Source: Piscinibacter defluvii
GTDB taxonomy: Bacteria > Pseudomonadota > Gammaproteobacteria > Burkholderiales > Burkholderiaceae_C
DNA: 64,000 nt
Assembly (NCBI RefSeq): GCF_004011805.1
Contig: NZ_ML137197.1
Location: 310,001-374,000 of the forward strand
Direction of reading: 5' to 3'
The notes below the pieces were generated by a model. It was not told the origin of the DNA. It searched no databases and saw only the letters and a list, made by a program, of their open reading frames with translations. The position numbers and the translations under genes are program-made. Shown one piece after another: positions 9,045 to 17,812 of this stretch (its first letter is position 1; each line of letters begins with the position of its first letter).

Positions 9045-9869
9045 CTACTTCCACACGGGGAGGTTGAGCCACCAGTTCCACCACTCGGGCCAGCCGCGTG
9101 TCCAGAACGGCCCGCTGATGATGATGCACACCGCGCTCCAGAACACCGCCGAGAGCGCGAGGAACAGGCCCAGCCGGTGGATGCCCAGCGCGCCGATCGA
9201 GTAGCCGATCGCGTCGCGGAAGAAGGTGTTCTCGTGTTCCGCCTGCTTCACCGGCTCACCCTTCGCGGGGTTGGTGCACGAGAGGATCAGCGAGCCGTGC
9301 AGCGCCAGCGCGAAGCAGGTGGCGAAGAAGAAGCTCACCCCGAGCATGTGCGCCGGGTTGTAGTGGAAGTGCAGGTACTGGTAGCCGGTGTTCGAGACCC
9401 AGTCGAGGTGGCTCATGATCCCGTACGGGAAGCCGTGGCCCCAGGCACCGATCAGCAGCGGGCGGAACACCACCAGCGTCACGTAGGCCAGGATCGCGAA
9501 GGCGAAGGCGAAGGGCACGTGGTAGCCCATGCCGAGCTTGCGGCAGATCTCCACCTCGCGCAGCGCCCACGACACGAAGGCGCCGACCGCGCAGATGGTG
9601 ACGATCTGCCAGATGCCGCCTTCCATCAGCGGCGCGAGGCCGAGGCCGTATTTCAGGTCCGGCGGCGCAATCGAGATCTGCCAGAGGTTCCAGGTCGGCC
9701 CCTGCGAGGCGGCCCAGATGATCAGGAGGGTGCCCAGCAGCGAGAAGAACGCCGTCGTGACCCCGAAGAAGCCGACATAGAACGGCCCCACCCAGAAGTC
9801 GAACAGGTCCCCGCCGATCAGCGTGCCGCCGCGTACCCGGTACTTGCGTTCGAAACTCAGCATGGACAT
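9045..9869 (-). CDS. pufL: photosynthetic reaction centre L subunit
   Basis: A 274-residue five-helix membrane protein partnering PufM. It binds the accessory pigments and secondary quinone. Diagnostic features are [34 protein letters not shown] at the N-terminus (key residues), the special-pair helix [20 protein letters not shown], and the iron-ligand His in ALHGSLILS and GIHRLGLF. The length matches the family. It is separated from pufA by about 109 bases containing a strong hairpin, the standard arrangement for unequal puf mRNA stability. Confidence 0.98.
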   Translation of the reverse strand: MSMLSFERKYRVRGGTLIGGDLFDFWVGPFYVGFFGVTTAFFSLLGTLLIIWAASQGPTWNLWQISIAPPDLKYGLGLAPLMEGGIWQIVTICAVGAFVSWALREVEICRKLGMGYHVPFAFAFAILAYVTLVVFRPLLIGAWGHGFPYGIMSHLDWVSNTGYQYLHFHYNPAHMLGVSFFFATCFALALHGSLILSCTNPAKGEPVKQAEHENTFFRDAIGYSIGALGIHRLGLFLALSAVFWSAVCIIISGPFWTRGWPEWWNWWLNLPVWK

Positions 9870-9917
9870 GGTAGCCCCTCACGCGCCGCGTCGTTGCGCA
9901 GCGACTTTCGTATTCGG

Positions 9918-9955
9918 GACGGGCGCGCGCGCGGGAACCCCCGCGCTCGCCCGTC
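9918..9955 (-). promoter_or_regulatory. pufA-pufL intercistronic mRNA hairpin
   Basis: Read on the minus strand, GACGGGCG pairs perfectly with CGCCCGTC across an interior GCGCGGG/CCCGCGC stem, giving a very stable GC-rich hairpin between pufA and pufL. In other purple bacteria a hairpin at this position protects the upstream pufBA transcript from 3' decay, so antenna protein is made in excess over reaction centre. The structure is seen; the role is inferred from those systems. Confidence 0.65.
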
Positions 9956-9978
9956 GTGCGAGCGGTGGTGGTTCTCCG

Positions 9979-10161
9979 CTACTTCGGTGCGGCCGCCGGT
10001 ACGGCGGCAGCTGCGGCCTGGGCGCTCTTGCCGCCGTCGAGCCAGTTGAAACGTGCCGTGCTGAGCAGGATGAAGTGGATCAGCAGTGCCAGCACGAAGA
10101 GGAAGGTGAACAGTGCGACCAGCGCGCGGCGCGGGTCGAACAGCAGCCAGATTCTCCACAT
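9979..10161 (-). CDS. pufA: light-harvesting complex 1 alpha polypeptide
   Basis: A 60-residue core-antenna alpha chain. The N-terminus [20 protein letters not shown] is the classic LH1-alpha start. A single membrane helix follows, with the bacteriochlorophyll-binding His in [20 protein letters not shown]. The C-terminal tail is Ala/Pro-rich. An AGGAG ribosome site precedes the ATG. It pairs with PufB to form the ring around the reaction centre. Here it is preceded not directly by pufB but by an extra pufB-like gene. Confidence 0.97.
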   Translation of the reverse strand: MWRIWLLFDPRRALVALFTFLFVLALLIHFILLSTARFNWLDGGKSAQAAAAAVPAAAPK

Positions 10162-10173
10162 GTTTGCTCTCTC

Positions 10174-10401
10174 CTAGGTAAGGTGCGACATGAAGGTGTA
10201 GACGGCCGACTTCACGCCGCCCACGAGCGACTTCCCGCCCTCGGCGCCCGGCAGCCAGTTGCGCCACTGCCACGTGAGCAGCTGCGCGACCAGTGCGATC
10301 GCGAGGAAGAAGGTGAACGCGACGACGAAGATCGTGAAGAACGCCTTGGACTCGCTCTTCAGGACCTGAGCCGCCGCCTCTCGGGCGATGTGATGAGGCA
10401 T
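10174..10401 (-). CDS. LH1-beta-like polypeptide lacking both conserved histidines
   Basis: A 75-residue single-helix protein between pufB and pufA, with a strong ribosome site (GGAGGGCAAGGAC before ATG). From residue 20 on it aligns without a gap to the PufB encoded just upstream: PufB EFHGVF matches AFFTIF, and [13 protein letters not shown] matches VAQLLTWQWRNWL. The bacteriochlorophyll ligand His is therefore Gln, and the His 18 residues before it is Phe. A longer N-terminus and a 25-residue C-terminal extension (PGAEGGKSLVGG...) are added. It probably inserts in the core complex without normal pigment ligation, for example as a ring spacer or quinone-channel subunit. I know of no named equivalent. 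Confidence 0.85.
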   Translation of the reverse strand: MPHHIAREAAAQVLKSESKAFFTIFVVAFTFFLAIALVAQLLTWQWRNWLPGAEGGKSLVGGVKSAVYTFMSHLT

Positions 10402-10419
10402 GTCCTTGCCCTCCGGGGG

Positions 10420-10569
10420 TTACAGCCAGGGACGCCAGGCCCAGACTAGGATGTGCGCGACGATGGCGACCACGGTGAAGCCGATGAAACTGCTCATGAA
10501 CACACCGTGGAACTCCTTCGCCTCGTTCTCCGTCAATCCGGACAGCGAGCCCTCTCTCTTGTCAGCCAT
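10420..10569 (-). CDS. pufB: light-harvesting complex 1 beta polypeptide
   Basis: A 49-residue core-antenna beta chain, first gene of the puf segment. The N-terminus [18 protein letters not shown] is typical of LH1-beta, and the membrane helix carries the bacteriochlorophyll ligand in [14 protein letters not shown], with the second conserved His 18 residues earlier. A GGAG site precedes the ATG. It is short because it ends soon after RPWL. It lies 110 bases downstream of bchZ with no obvious terminator, so transcription probably continues from bchCXYZ. Confidence 0.96.
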   Translation of the reverse strand: MADKREGSLSGLTENEAKEFHGVFMSSFIGFTVVAIVAHILVWAWRPWL

Positions 10570-10679
10570 GGATTGGCTCCTTCAACTCGGCCTTTCGACC
10601 GTCGTCACCGCGCAGCTCCCGCGCGGCAGGGACTCCCGCGGCGAGAGGCCGCCGCGGACAGGGGTGCGGAGGCGCCGGC

Positions 10680-12143
10680 TCATGCGGGCTCCTCCTCGGG
10701 CGAGCCCTCGTGGACACGCGTCAGTCGTTCCGCGCTCACACGCGCCTCGCCGGCCCGGCGCGCCGCGCGCTCGGCGCGGTCGCGCAGGCGCTTGGCCGCG
10801 GAGATGCGCACCAGCACCGGCTGGGCCTCGAGCAGTTCCTCGAGCAAGGCGCTCGCGGCGTCGTCCCAGGGCAGCTCGACGTGGGTGCGCGCCGGCGTCG
10901 GGTCGACGCGGTCCAGGTCGGCGGCCAGCGGCAGGATGTGGAACAGCGCGTCGAACAGCGCGTTGCACACCTCCTGCACCACGTAGGTGGCGCCGGCATA
11001 GCCCATGAAGGGCGTGCCGGTGGCGCGGCGGATGATCGCGCCGGGGAAGGAGGCCGGGATGAAGCTCGGCCTCATGCCCATCTTCGCCCCCGTCTCGGCG
11101 AGGTACATGCGTTCGTTGAAGCTGCCGAACATCACGAGTGGCGTCTGCTCGTGCACGAGCGCGCGCACGGCCGCGTTGTCGGTCTTCGCGGCGGCCACGC
11201 GCGGCACCGCGAAGCGGCACGGCAGGCCGAGTTCGTCTTCCAGGAAGTGGCGCAGCCCGCGCGTGTAGGTCTCGTTGGCCACGACCGCGAAGCTCGCGGT
11301 GCCGAAGAAGTCCTGCGTGACCGAGCGCCACAGGTCCCAGATCGGCTTGATGGTGGTGTGCTTCTCGCGCTCGATGAAGGGTTCCGGATCCAGCCCGGTG
11401 AGCTCGCCCAGCGTGCGCAGGAAGGCCGTGGTGCTGTGCAAGCCGATCGGCGCCTGCAGGTAGGGCCGCTCGAGCGCTTCGCACAGCAGCCGGCCGTACT
11501 CGCGGTACAGGCAGATGTTGACGTCCGCCTCCACGAGGCGCGACACCTCGGCGAGGTGGCTGCCGAGCGGGAACACCAGGTTCACCTCGCAGCCGATGCC
11601 CTGCACCAGGCGGCGGATCTCGGCCAGGTCGCTCGGCCCGTTGAACATGCCGTAGGCCGGGCCGATGAGGTTGACGCGCGGCCGCTCACCCTCCTTGCGC
11701 ACGCGTTCGGGCACCTTGCGCAGGCCGTACTGCTGCCACAGCCACAGCAGCGCGCGGTTGGCGCTCTGCCACTGGTCCTCGTCGATGGTGCGCGGCAGGA
11801 AGCGCTGGATCGTCGTGCCCTCGGGCGTGACGCCGCCGCCGATCATCTCGGCGATCGAGCCGGTGACGACGACGCTCGGCAGGTCCGGGTCGAGCGTGGC
11901 GTGCGCGCGGCGCAGGTTGCCTTCGGTGCCTTCGCGGCCGAGCTGCTCTTCGGCCAGCCCGGTGACGACGATCGGCAGCTCGTGCGGCGGCAGCGCGTCG
12001 GTGTAGTGCAGCACGCTCGTCACCGGCAGGTTCTCGCAGCCCACCGGTCCGTCGATGATGACCTGCAGGCCCTTGATCGCGCTGAACACGTACACCGCGC
12101 CCCAGTAGCCGCCGGCGCGATCGTGGTCGAGGACGAAGCTCAT
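10680..12143 (-). CDS. bchZ: chlorophyllide a reductase subunit Z
   Basis: A 487-residue catalytic subunit of the nitrogenase-like chlorophyllide a oxidoreductase (COR), which reduces ring B on the way to bacteriochlorophyll a. It forms a heterotetramer with BchY and receives electrons from BchX. The N-terminal [20 protein letters not shown] and [19 protein letters not shown] contain the Cys and neighbouring residues used in this family. [13 protein letters not shown] and [23 protein letters not shown] are characteristic of the C-terminal half. The start overlaps the bchY stop (ATGA). Confidence 0.96.
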   Translation of the reverse strand: MSFVLDHDRAGGYWGAVYVFSAIKGLQVIIDGPVGCENLPVTSVLHYTDALPPHELPIVVTGLAEEQLGREGTEGNLRRAHATLDPDLPSVVVTGSIAEMIGGGVTPEGTTIQRFLPRTIDEDQWQSANRALLWLWQQYGLRKVPERVRKEGERPRVNLIGPAYGMFNGPSDLAEIRRLVQGIGCEVNLVFPLGSHLAEVSRLVEADVNICLYREYGRLLCEALERPYLQAPIGLHSTTAFLRTLGELTGLDPEPFIEREKHTTIKPIWDLWRSVTQDFFGTASFAVVANETYTRGLRHFLEDELGLPCRFAVPRVAAAKTDNAAVRALVHEQTPLVMFGSFNERMYLAETGAKMGMRPSFIPASFPGAIIRRATGTPFMGYAGATYVVQEVCNALFDALFHILPLAADLDRVDPTPARTHVELPWDDAASALLEELLEAQPVLVRISAAKRLRDRAERAARRAGEARVSAERLTRVHEGSPEEEPA

Positions 12144-13609
12144 ACCATCTGCTCCGCCTTGAGCCGCTTCTGGATCTTGATGACCTGGCGGCGCGTGTCG
12201 GCGCGGAACTCGGGGTGCAGCTCGGGCACGCCCTCCCAGACGCCGGCGCGGTCGCCGAGGCCGGTCTCGCCGAAGAACTCGCTCATCGCGTCGAAGCGGC
12301 CCTTGTTGGCGATCGCGGTGTTGACCACCTGTGCGAGCGAGCCCGCCCCGGCCGGGCCCATCAGCGGGCGTGCGGAGATCAGGTTGGTGAAGTACAGCGC
12401 CGGCGTCGAGGCCTGCTTGGCGGCCTGCACCACCGGCGTGGTGCCGATCACGAGGTCGGGCGCGAACTCGCGCATCGCGGCCAGGTCCTGTTCGAGCGAG
12501 GCGCGGTACTGCACCCTCACGCCGTGCGCCTCGAGCCACTGCCGGTCGGCCTCGCTCCACGGCGTGCGCGGGCAGGCGGTGCCGCAGTAGCGCAGGTCGG
12601 CGCCGCTTTCGACCAGCAGCCGCGCGACGAGCAGTTCCGAGCCCTCGTAGCCGGACAAGGTGATGCGGCCCTTCACCGGCCTGCCGGCCAGCGCGCCGCG
12701 GATCGCGGGCAGGAAGCGGTTCTTGGCCGCATCGATCTGCGCCTGGCCCACGTTGGCTGCGTCGCCGACGGCCTGCAGCCAGGCCTCGGTGCCGTCGTGG
12801 CCCACCGGGCCCGAGCCGAGCACGCTGCGGCCGGCGGTCTGGAACTCGCGCACGCTGGCGGTGTAGAAGGGATGGATCGCGGCGACCGCGGCGCAGTCCA
12901 GCGCCGCATACAGCTCGCGCCACTCGCGTGTGGGCACCACGGGGCCGGCGGCCAGGCCCATGGGCTCGAGCATCATGCCGATGCCCACCGGGTCGGCCGG
13001 GAACATCTCGCCCAGCAGGGTGATCGTCGGCTTGCTGCGCACGCCGCCGCGCGGCGCCGCCACCGGGCCCTGCTCGGCCTCGCCGCGCGCGTACTTCAGC
13101 ATCGCGCCGGCCAGCACGTCCTTGGCCTCCGCGTGCGTGGGCACGCCGAAGCCCGGCACGTCGATGCCGATGATGCGCACGCCGTCGATCGCCTTCGGCA
13201 GCAGCTGCAGCGGCACGCCGCTGGCCGTCGGCACGCACAGGTTGATGATCACGACCGCATCCACCTCGGCCGGCCTGGCCTGCGCGTAGACGGCCTCGCG
13301 GATGTCCTCGAACAGCTTGCCCGTCACCAGCGTCTCGCTGTTGAACGGCACGTAGCCGACGCTGCGCCGCGCGCCGTAGAAGTGCGAGGTGAAGGTGAGT
13401 CCGTAGACGCAGCAGGCCGAGCCGGACAGGATGGTCGCGGTGCGGCGCATGCGCAGGCCCACGCGCAGCGAGCCGAAGGCCGGGCACATGCTCTGCGGCT
13501 GGTCGTGCGGGCCCTTCGGGTAGTCCGCCGCGTAGCGCGTCAGCACCTCGCCCTTGCCGGCCGCCGCCGCGGCCTGCTGGTGATCGGTATGGGAATGGCA
13601 GGCGCTCAT
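12140..13609 (-). CDS. bchY: chlorophyllide a reductase subunit Y
   Basis: A 489-residue partner of BchZ in COR. Cys residues likely to ligand the shared [4Fe-4S] cluster are visible in [24 protein letters not shown] and the later [12 protein letters not shown]. The N-terminus is His/Ala-rich, which is typical of poorly conserved start regions in this family. The gene overlaps bchZ by four bases and follows bchX by seven, so the three COR subunits are translated as a block. Confidence 0.96.
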   Translation of the reverse strand: MSACHSHTDHQQAAAAAGKGEVLTRYAADYPKGPHDQPQSMCPAFGSLRVGLRMRRTATILSGSACCVYGLTFTSHFYGARRSVGYVPFNSETLVTGKLFEDIREAVYAQARPAEVDAVVIINLCVPTASGVPLQLLPKAIDGVRIIGIDVPGFGVPTHAEAKDVLAGAMLKYARGEAEQGPVAAPRGGVRSKPTITLLGEMFPADPVGIGMMLEPMGLAAGPVVPTREWRELYAALDCAAVAAIHPFYTASVREFQTAGRSVLGSGPVGHDGTEAWLQAVGDAANVGQAQIDAAKNRFLPAIRGALAGRPVKGRITLSGYEGSELLVARLLVESGADLRYCGTACPRTPWSEADRQWLEAHGVRVQYRASLEQDLAAMREFAPDLVIGTTPVVQAAKQASTPALYFTNLISARPLMGPAGAGSLAQVVNTAIANKGRFDAMSEFFGETGLGDRAGVWEGVPELHPEFRADTRRQVIKIQKRLKAEQMV

Positions 13610-13616
13610 GGGAGGC

Positions 13617-14621
13617 TCAGGCCGCGTCGTAGATGACTTCGAGCGTCGGCTTCACGAGCTGCTCGCTGCCCAGCATGTCGGCGAGGCTGGCGGGCTGGAG
13701 CACGACGTTGCGCCCGACCGTGTCGCTGGAGAACAGGCCCAGCAGCTCGTCCTGCGTCTGCGGCTTCGGGCGCAGCGGTGGCGCCTCGGCCACGTTGCGC
13801 GCGAGTTCCTCGAACAGCGGCGCCCACGGCGTGCCGGGCCGGCCGATGATCTCGTAGCTGGCGCTCTTGCGGCGGATGTCCTCGTGGGCGGGGATCGCCG
13901 CCAGCACCGGGATGCCGGCGTTCGCGGCGAACGCTTGCGCCTCGCCGGTGCCGTCGTCCTTGTTGATCACCATGCCGGCCACGCCGACGTTGCCGCCGAG
14001 CTTGCGGAAGTACTCGACCGCGTTGCAGACGTTGTTGGCCACGTACAGCGACTGCAGGTCGTTGCTGCCGACCACGATGACCTTCTGGCACATGTCGCGC
14101 GCGATCGGCAGGCCGAAGCCGCCGCACACCACGTCGCCGAGGAAGTCGAGCAGCACGTAGTCGAAACCCCAGTCGTGAAAGCCGAGCTTCTCGAGCGTCT
14201 CGAAGCCGTGGATGATCCCGCGCCCGCCGCAGCCGCGGCCGACCTCGGGGCCGCCGAGCTCCATCGCGAACACGCCGTCGCGCTTGAAGCAGACGTCGCC
14301 GATCGCCACCGCCTCGCCGGCGAGCTTCTTCCTCGAGCTGGTCTCGATGATGGTCGGGCAGGCCTTGCCGCCGAACAGCAGGCTGGTCGTGTCGCTCTTC
14401 GGGTCGCAGCCGATCAGCAGCACCTTCTTGCCCTGTTGGGCCATCATGTAGCTCAGGTTGGCCAGGGTGAAGCTCTTGCCGATGCCACCCTTGCCGTAGA
14501 TCGCGATGATCTGCGTGGCCTTGGTGACGGGCGCGGTCGAGACGCTCTCGGGCTCGATGGCGGCTTCGGCCTTAAGCCGTTCATCTCTCATGAAGATGAC
14601 CGGAGACGTGGGCGCGTTCAT
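13617..14621 (-). CDS. bchX: chlorophyllide a reductase iron protein subunit X
   Basis: A 334-residue NifH-like ATPase that passes electrons to BchYZ at the cost of ATP. It has the P-loop YGKGGIGKSFTLANLSYM, the switch region GCDPKSDTTSLLFGG, and the two Cys that bridge the dimer [4Fe-4S] cluster in EVGRGCGGRG and GDVVCGGFGLP. The start is taken at the ATG at 14621 (MNAPTSP) because it overlaps the bchC stop as ATGA; an in-frame upstream start exists. Together with BchYZ it provides the step that distinguishes bacteriochlorophyll a from chlorophyll. Confidence 0.96.
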   Translation of the reverse strand: MNAPTSPVIFMRDERLKAEAAIEPESVSTAPVTKATQIIAIYGKGGIGKSFTLANLSYMMAQQGKKVLLIGCDPKSDTTSLLFGGKACPTIIETSSRKKLAGEAVAIGDVCFKRDGVFAMELGGPEVGRGCGGRGIIHGFETLEKLGFHDWGFDYVLLDFLGDVVCGGFGLPIARDMCQKVIVVGSNDLQSLYVANNVCNAVEYFRKLGGNVGVAGMVINKDDGTGEAQAFAANAGIPVLAAIPAHEDIRRKSASYEIIGRPGTPWAPLFEELARNVAEAPPLRPKPQTQDELLGLFSSDTVGRNVVLQPASLADMLGSEQLVKPTLEVIYDAA

Positions 14622-15571
14622 TGCAGCGTTCTCCAGTCGAGCACCATCTTCAGACATTGCAGGTCACCGAAGGCGGTGCGGTAGGCCGAGGCCGCCGCAG
14701 TGGCGTCCTCGTGGTGGGTGATCAGGCCGTCGAGCGAGAGCCGGCCGGCTTCGGCCAGTTCGCGCACCGCCAGCAGGTCGGGGCGCTGCCATTCGGCCGC
14801 GCAGCGGATCTGCGCCTCGCGCATGAACGCGGGGGCGAAGTTGAAGTGCAGCGGCTGGCTGTAGAAACCGGCCAGCACGATCTCGCCGCCGGGCGCCAGG
14901 CGGGCGATCAGCGTGTCCAGCACCGAGGCATCGCCGCTCACGTCGTAGATCGCGCGGTAGTTGCGCTTCGGGTCGTCGTCCGGGTCGAGCACCGGGTAGT
15001 CGAGCGCGCCGTCGCGCCGCGAGGCCTCGCGTTCCCACACCGTGGGCGGCGGGTAGCCGGCCACCACTGTCATGCGCGCGAGCAGCCGGCCCAGCACGCC
15101 GTGGCCGACGATCAGGTCGGGTGGATGGATGTCGGCGCGCTTGCCGCCCCCGGCCACCGCGTGATAGGCCGTGGCCGCGAGCGCCAGCAGCACGCCGCGC
15201 TCGCCGAGCCCGCCGTCGAGTTCGACCACGCGGCTGCCGGGCACCACCAGGCGCGAGGCGGCACCGCCGAACAGGCCGCGCACCTCGCCGAAGCAGCGGG
15301 CGCCCGGCACGAACACCGGCGTGCCCACGGCATGACCCGATGCCGGCCCGGCGGCAAGGACGTGGCCGACCGACTCGTAGCCCGGCACCAGCGGGTAACC
15401 CATGCCCGGGAAGGCCGGCATGCGGCCGGTCCACAGCAGGCGTTCGGTGCCCGTGCTGATGCCGCTCCAGTCGACCGCGACGACGACATCGTCGTCCTTC
15501 GCGGCGTCCAGCGCCAGGCACGCCAGCCGGAGTTGCTCCGGCTGTTCCAGCACGACGGCGGTGGTGTCCAT
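14618..15571 (-). CDS. bchC: 3-hydroxyethyl bacteriochlorophyllide a dehydrogenase
   Basis: A 317-residue medium-chain dehydrogenase/reductase. It oxidises the 3-hydroxyethyl side chain to the 3-acetyl group of bacteriochlorophyll a. DWSGISTGTERLLWTGRMP, PLVPGYESVGHVLAAG and VGHGVLGRLLARMTV (dinucleotide-binding segment) are typical of BchC. The start at 15571 has GGAGG seven bases upstream. Two PpsR-type operators lie 48 to 92 bases before the start, so this gene probably carries its own promoter inside the superoperon. Confidence 0.95.
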   Translation of the reverse strand: MDTTAVVLEQPEQLRLACLALDAAKDDDVVVAVDWSGISTGTERLLWTGRMPAFPGMGYPLVPGYESVGHVLAAGPASGHAVGTPVFVPGARCFGEVRGLFGGAASRLVVPGSRVVELDGGLGERGVLLALAATAYHAVAGGGKRADIHPPDLIVGHGVLGRLLARMTVVAGYPPPTVWEREASRRDGALDYPVLDPDDDPKRNYRAIYDVSGDASVLDTLIARLAPGGEIVLAGFYSQPLHFNFAPAFMREAQIRCAAEWQRPDLLAVRELAEAGRLSLDGLITHHEDATAAASAYRTAFGDLQCLKMVLDWRTLQ

Positions 15572-15619
15572 GGTCAGCCTCCGGTCCGGAGCTCGGCATC
15601 CGATGCCCGCCCCGTTTTT

Positions 15620-15637
15620 TGTCATCGTACGCGGACA
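15620..15637. promoter_or_regulatory. PpsR/CrtJ-type operator upstream of bchC (proximal)
   Basis: TGTCATCGTACGCGGACA fits TGT-N12-ACA exactly. It lies 49 bases upstream of the bchC start. PpsR/CrtJ represses photosynthesis genes in the presence of oxygen and typically binds paired sites cooperatively; a second site lies 8 bases away. Confidence 0.75.
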
Positions 15638-15645
15638 CGCGTATG

Positions 15646-15663
15646 TGTCAAGCATTGTTTACA
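15646..15663. promoter_or_regulatory. PpsR/CrtJ-type operator upstream of bchC (distal)
   Basis: TGTCAAGCATTGTTTACA fits TGT-N12-ACA exactly and covers the stop codon of crtF. With the proximal site it forms the paired arrangement expected for cooperative repressor binding in front of bchC. Confidence 0.75.
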
Positions 15664-16781
15664 CCCGAAGGGTGCGCCGGCCTGCGTGCGATCAGGAGTC
15701 CGCATTGCAGCGGCATGCGCGTGGGCAGCCGGCGCACCGCCGCGAAACCGGCCGCCCGCAGCAGGGTGGCGAGCTCGTCGGCGCGGCGCGGGCGCCCCGA
15801 GCCCATCGCCAGCAGGTACAGGCCGAAGTAGGCGTCGCCCACGGCCTGGGCGCCGCCGGTGCCGGCCATCGGCTCGGCCAGCAGCAGGGTGCCGCCGGGC
15901 CCCAGGGCCGCATGGGCGGCACGCAGCAGCGCCCGGACCTGGGCGTCGTCGTGGTCGTGAACCACGCGCACCAGCGACACCAGATCCGCACCGCGCGGCA
16001 GGGCATCGGCATGGAAGTCGAGACCGAACACCTCGGCGCGGCTGGAGAGTCCTTCGCGCGCGAAACGCTCCGCCGCGCGCGCGGCGACACCGGGCAGGTC
16101 GGCCAGCATCAGGCGCAGCCCGGGCGCGCGCCGAGCCGCCGCACACAGGAACCCACCTTCCCCGCCGCCGATGTCGAGCAGGCAGCGGTGGCGCGCCACC
16201 GGATAGGCGTCGAGCACCTGCTCGGCCACCAGCGGCAGCGAGGCCGACATCAGGCCCGAGTAGCGCGCCAGCGGCGCGGCATCGAGCCCGCGCCGCTCGG
16301 CAGCCGTGGCATACGGCCAGTACTGCGCGAGCGCCCCGTCGGCCCGGCCGCCGCGCAGCAGGGCCAGCGGGTCGGCCAGGTCGCGGTACAGCGCCGCGTG
16401 GTGCTCGATCATGGCAACCAGCCCGGGGTTGTCGACCAATGGCGCACCCAGCGGCCCGAGGCCGTAGCGCTCGCCGGCGCGCCGCTCGAGCAGGCGCACC
16501 GCCACCGCCGCATCGAGCAGGCGCCGGGCCCCGTCGTGCGGCAACGTGACACGCGCCGCGATGCACTCGAGCGAAAGAGGCCCGTCGGCCAGCAGCTCGA
16601 ACAGCCCGAGGCGTACGCAGGCCGCCAGCACCTGCGAGTAGACGAACCCCGCGACCACGTCGAACAGCTGCGCCGCACGCCGGCGTGCGATCGGCCGTGT
16701 CAGCGGAAAGCGCTCCGCCCACGAACGGAACCCCGGATCGACCAGCCGCCGATCGCGCCACCCACGCCACCAGTCAAGCAC
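15648..16781 (-). CDS. crtF: hydroxyneurosporene O-methyltransferase
   Basis: A SAM-dependent O-methyltransferase that methylates the C1 hydroxyl of acyclic carotenoids in the spheroidene/spirilloxanthin pathway. An N-terminal winged-helix dimerisation part (FVYSQVLAACVRLGLFELLAD) precedes the SAM motif CLLDIGGGEGGFLCA and VRVVHDHDDAQVRALL. The start is uncertain: the frame is open to a GTG at 16880 that overlaps the crtE stop, but that stretch encodes a GC-rich hairpin repeat, so the GTG at 16781 (then LDWWRGWRD, similar to the usual CrtF N-terminus) is preferred. This gives 377 residues. Confidence 0.9.
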   Translation of the reverse strand: MLDWWRGWRDRRLVDPGFRSWAERFPLTRPIARRRAAQLFDVVAGFVYSQVLAACVRLGLFELLADGPLSLECIAARVTLPHDGARRLLDAAVAVRLLERRAGERYGLGPLGAPLVDNPGLVAMIEHHAALYRDLADPLALLRGGRADGALAQYWPYATAAERRGLDAAPLARYSGLMSASLPLVAEQVLDAYPVARHRCLLDIGGGEGGFLCAAARRAPGLRLMLADLPGVAARAAERFAREGLSSRAEVFGLDFHADALPRGADLVSLVRVVHDHDDAQVRALLRAAHAALGPGGTLLLAEPMAGTGGAQAVGDAYFGLYLLAMGSGRPRRADELATLLRAAGFAAVRRLPTRMPLQCGLLIARRPAHPSGVNNA

Positions 16782-16832
16782 CCGCCATTGACCGAGCAGC
16801 CGCGGCGGATCCGGCTCCGCCGGTCCGCCCGC

Positions 16833-16876
16833 GGCGCCCCCCTGGGGGGGAGCGCCAGAGGCGCTCCGGGGGGGGA
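16833..16876. repeat. GC-rich hairpin element at the crtE-crtF junction
   Basis: A run of C then G (GCGCCCCCCTGGGGGGG) is followed by GGAGCGCC-AGA-GGCGCTCC and another G-run. This makes a compact double hairpin between crtE and crtF. I recall similar elements dispersed between genes in Burkholderiales, but only one copy is seen here. It may attenuate or stabilise the mRNA. Confidence 0.45.
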
Positions 16877-17749
16877 TCACATCACCAACTCGGCCCGCAT
16901 CGGGCGCGGCACGAGGCGCTGCGCCTCGGCGCGCACGAGCATGCGCAGGCCCTCTGCGCCGCGGCAGGCCGGCACGGCCTCGACGGCCTGCTCCACCAGG
17001 GTGTCGAAGCGGTCGAGCGCGCCGCCCAGGCCCTGCTCGCGCGCAGCGCTCGGCCGGCCCAGCGCGACATCGCGCCCGACCGGCTTGCCGAGTATCAGCG
17101 GATCGGCCAGCACGTCGCGGATGTCGTCGGCAACCTGGTAGGCCTCGCCGAGCCACTCGCCCAGCGTGCGCCAGCGGCCCGACTCCGCGCCGGCCGCCTC
17201 GGCCCCGGCCGCGGTGGCGGCGGCGAACAGGGCGCCGGTCTTGGCGCGCTGGTAATCGCGCAGCACGGTGCGCGACTCGCATTCCCAGGCCTGGCCGGCA
17301 GCAATGCCCCAGGGCATGCCGACCCCGGCCGACAAGGTGGCCAGCAGGCGCGACAGGCGCTGCGGCGAGGTCTCCGCACAGGCCCCGAGGTGCTGGAACG
17401 CGAGCACGATCAGTGCGTCGCCGGTCAGCACGGCGATGCGCTCGCCGTAGGCGCAGTGCACCGAGGGCCGGCCGCGGCGCGTCAGCGCGTCGTCGAAGCA
17501 GGGTAGGTCGTCGTGCACCAGCGAGGCACAGTGGAGCAGCTCGACGGCGGCGGCCGCGCCATCGGCGAGCAGCGGGTCACCGTCGCCGCAGGCACGCGCC
17601 ACCGCCAGCAGCAGCTGCGGCCGGATGCGTGCTCCGCCGGGGAACACCGCGTGCCGCATCGCCGCCGCCAGCGTCGGCGGCGCACCGGCCGAATCGGCCG
17701 ACTGCAGCGCGCTCTCCAGGGCCCGCTCGATCCGTGGCATCGCACCCAT
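16877..17749 (-). CDS. crtE: geranylgeranyl diphosphate synthase
   Basis: A 290-residue trans-prenyltransferase making C20 diphosphate for carotenoids and the bacteriochlorophyll tail. Both Asp-rich motifs are present: HDDLPCFDD around residue 90 and DDIRD around 215, with GGARIRPQLLLAVARACG at the substrate site. The ATG at 17749 has GGAGGG just upstream. It is divergent from crtD across 63 bases that contain a PpsR-type operator, and heads the crtEF-bchCXYZ-puf superoperon. Confidence 0.93.
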   Translation of the reverse strand: MGAMPRIERALESALQSADSAGAPPTLAAAMRHAVFPGGARIRPQLLLAVARACGDGDPLLADGAAAAVELLHCASLVHDDLPCFDDALTRRGRPSVHCAYGERIAVLTGDALIVLAFQHLGACAETSPQRLSRLLATLSAGVGMPWGIAAGQAWECESRTVLRDYQRAKTGALFAAATAAGAEAAGAESGRWRTLGEWLGEAYQVADDIRDVLADPLILGKPVGRDVALGRPSAAREQGLGGALDRFDTLVEQAVEAVPACRGAEGLRMLVRAEAQRLVPRPMRAELVM

Positions 17750-17793
17750 CACGCCCTCCAGTGGCCGCGGCGACCCACCCGATCGGTCGCATG

Positions 17794-17811
17794 TGTCAAC
17801 TAGAATAGACA
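17794..17811. promoter_or_regulatory. PpsR/CrtJ-type operator between crtE and crtD
   Basis: TGTCAACTAGAATAGACA fits TGT-N12-ACA exactly; the flanking TGTGTC...GACACA hexamers also form an inverted repeat (17792-17813). It lies in the divergent crtE/crtD promoter gap, one base from the crtD start codon, so it can control both directions. Confidence 0.78.
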
Positions 17812-17812
17812 C

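Noticed and set aside
10174..10401. The 75-codon gene as PufQ or PufX
   Set aside because: Its helix aligns to LH1-beta without gaps, whereas PufQ and PufX as I recall them have unrelated sequences and occur in Rhodobacter-type operons at other positions.
10680..13487. A 935-codon ORF reading through bchY and bchZ
   Set aside because: Its first part is an off-frame shadow of bchY; only the part from 12143 onward is real bchZ.
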